This document shows positions 63,912-64,000 of a DNA stretch of 64,000 nucleotides, in pieces. Both the position numbers and the translations under genes were made by a program. The notes beneath the pieces were generated by a model. It saw nothing but the letters and a program-made list of their open reading frames with translations, did no database searches and was not told the DNA's origin. How positions within the stretch are numbered: position 1 is the first letter of the stretch; each line of letters starts with the position of its first letter. Source of the DNA: Nitrososphaerota archaeon (GTDB taxonomy: Archaea; Thermoproteota; Nitrososphaeria; Nitrososphaerales; Gagatemarchaeaceae); the NCBI GenBank assembly GCA_016200045.1, contig JACQFN010000002.1, forward strand, positions 1-64,000, read 5' to 3'.

Positions 63912-64000
63912 CTATGACGCCCTCCCCAGGACCTGAATTGCGCTCGTCGTGTCCACCCCTCCCACGTTCTGGGTGACTGCATACTCTACCCCCTCCACCT
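63912..64000 (-). CDS. Thiolase/acetyl-CoA acetyltransferase-like, C-terminus (truncated by window edge)
   Basis: EVEGVEYAVTQNVGGVDTTSAIQVLGRAS* directly upstream of DUF35 gene. Confidence 0.65.
   Translation of the reverse strand, partial: VEGVEYAVTQNVGGVDTTSAIQVLGRAS

Overview
64 kb archaeal window. The evidence for archaea is class-III-signal-peptide pilins, a FlaI/TadA-like ATPase with a TadC/FlaJ-like membrane protein, TFB, phosphorylating GAPDH, ETF/FixC and many TTG/GTG starts; the style looks Nitrososphaeria/Thaumarchaeota-like, but that is inference. Positions 1-21.1 kb hold an unusual surface-structure island: two pilus cassettes in opposite orientation, each ordered pilin A - pilin B - secretion ATPase. 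In cassette 2 the B pilin is a 1399-aa giant that appears to be the 375-aa cassette-1 B pilin with eight ~107-aa, two-Cys Ig-like repeats inserted into its middle. Around the cassettes are extra pilins, a PMT-like glycosyltransferase, two TM-anchored methyltransferases and Thr/Ser-rich stalk proteins. Positions 21-26 kb carry V4R proteins and hypotheticals. Positions 26-33 kb are a decayed accessory zone with VapBC, Fic/Doc, a frameshifted VapC, a TFB fragment, a duplicated AN1 zinc-finger fragment and a CGGGAAA/TTTCCCG repeat cluster. Positions 33-64 kb are mostly core metabolism and information genes: pgk, gap, glyA, ETF/FixC, mdh, DRG GTPase, cupredoxin, ADH, aldolase, dCTP deaminase, tfb, glyS, antiporter and DUF35/thiolase. 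I saw no rRNA, tRNA or CRISPR array. All calls come from reading sequence and translations; no searches were run.
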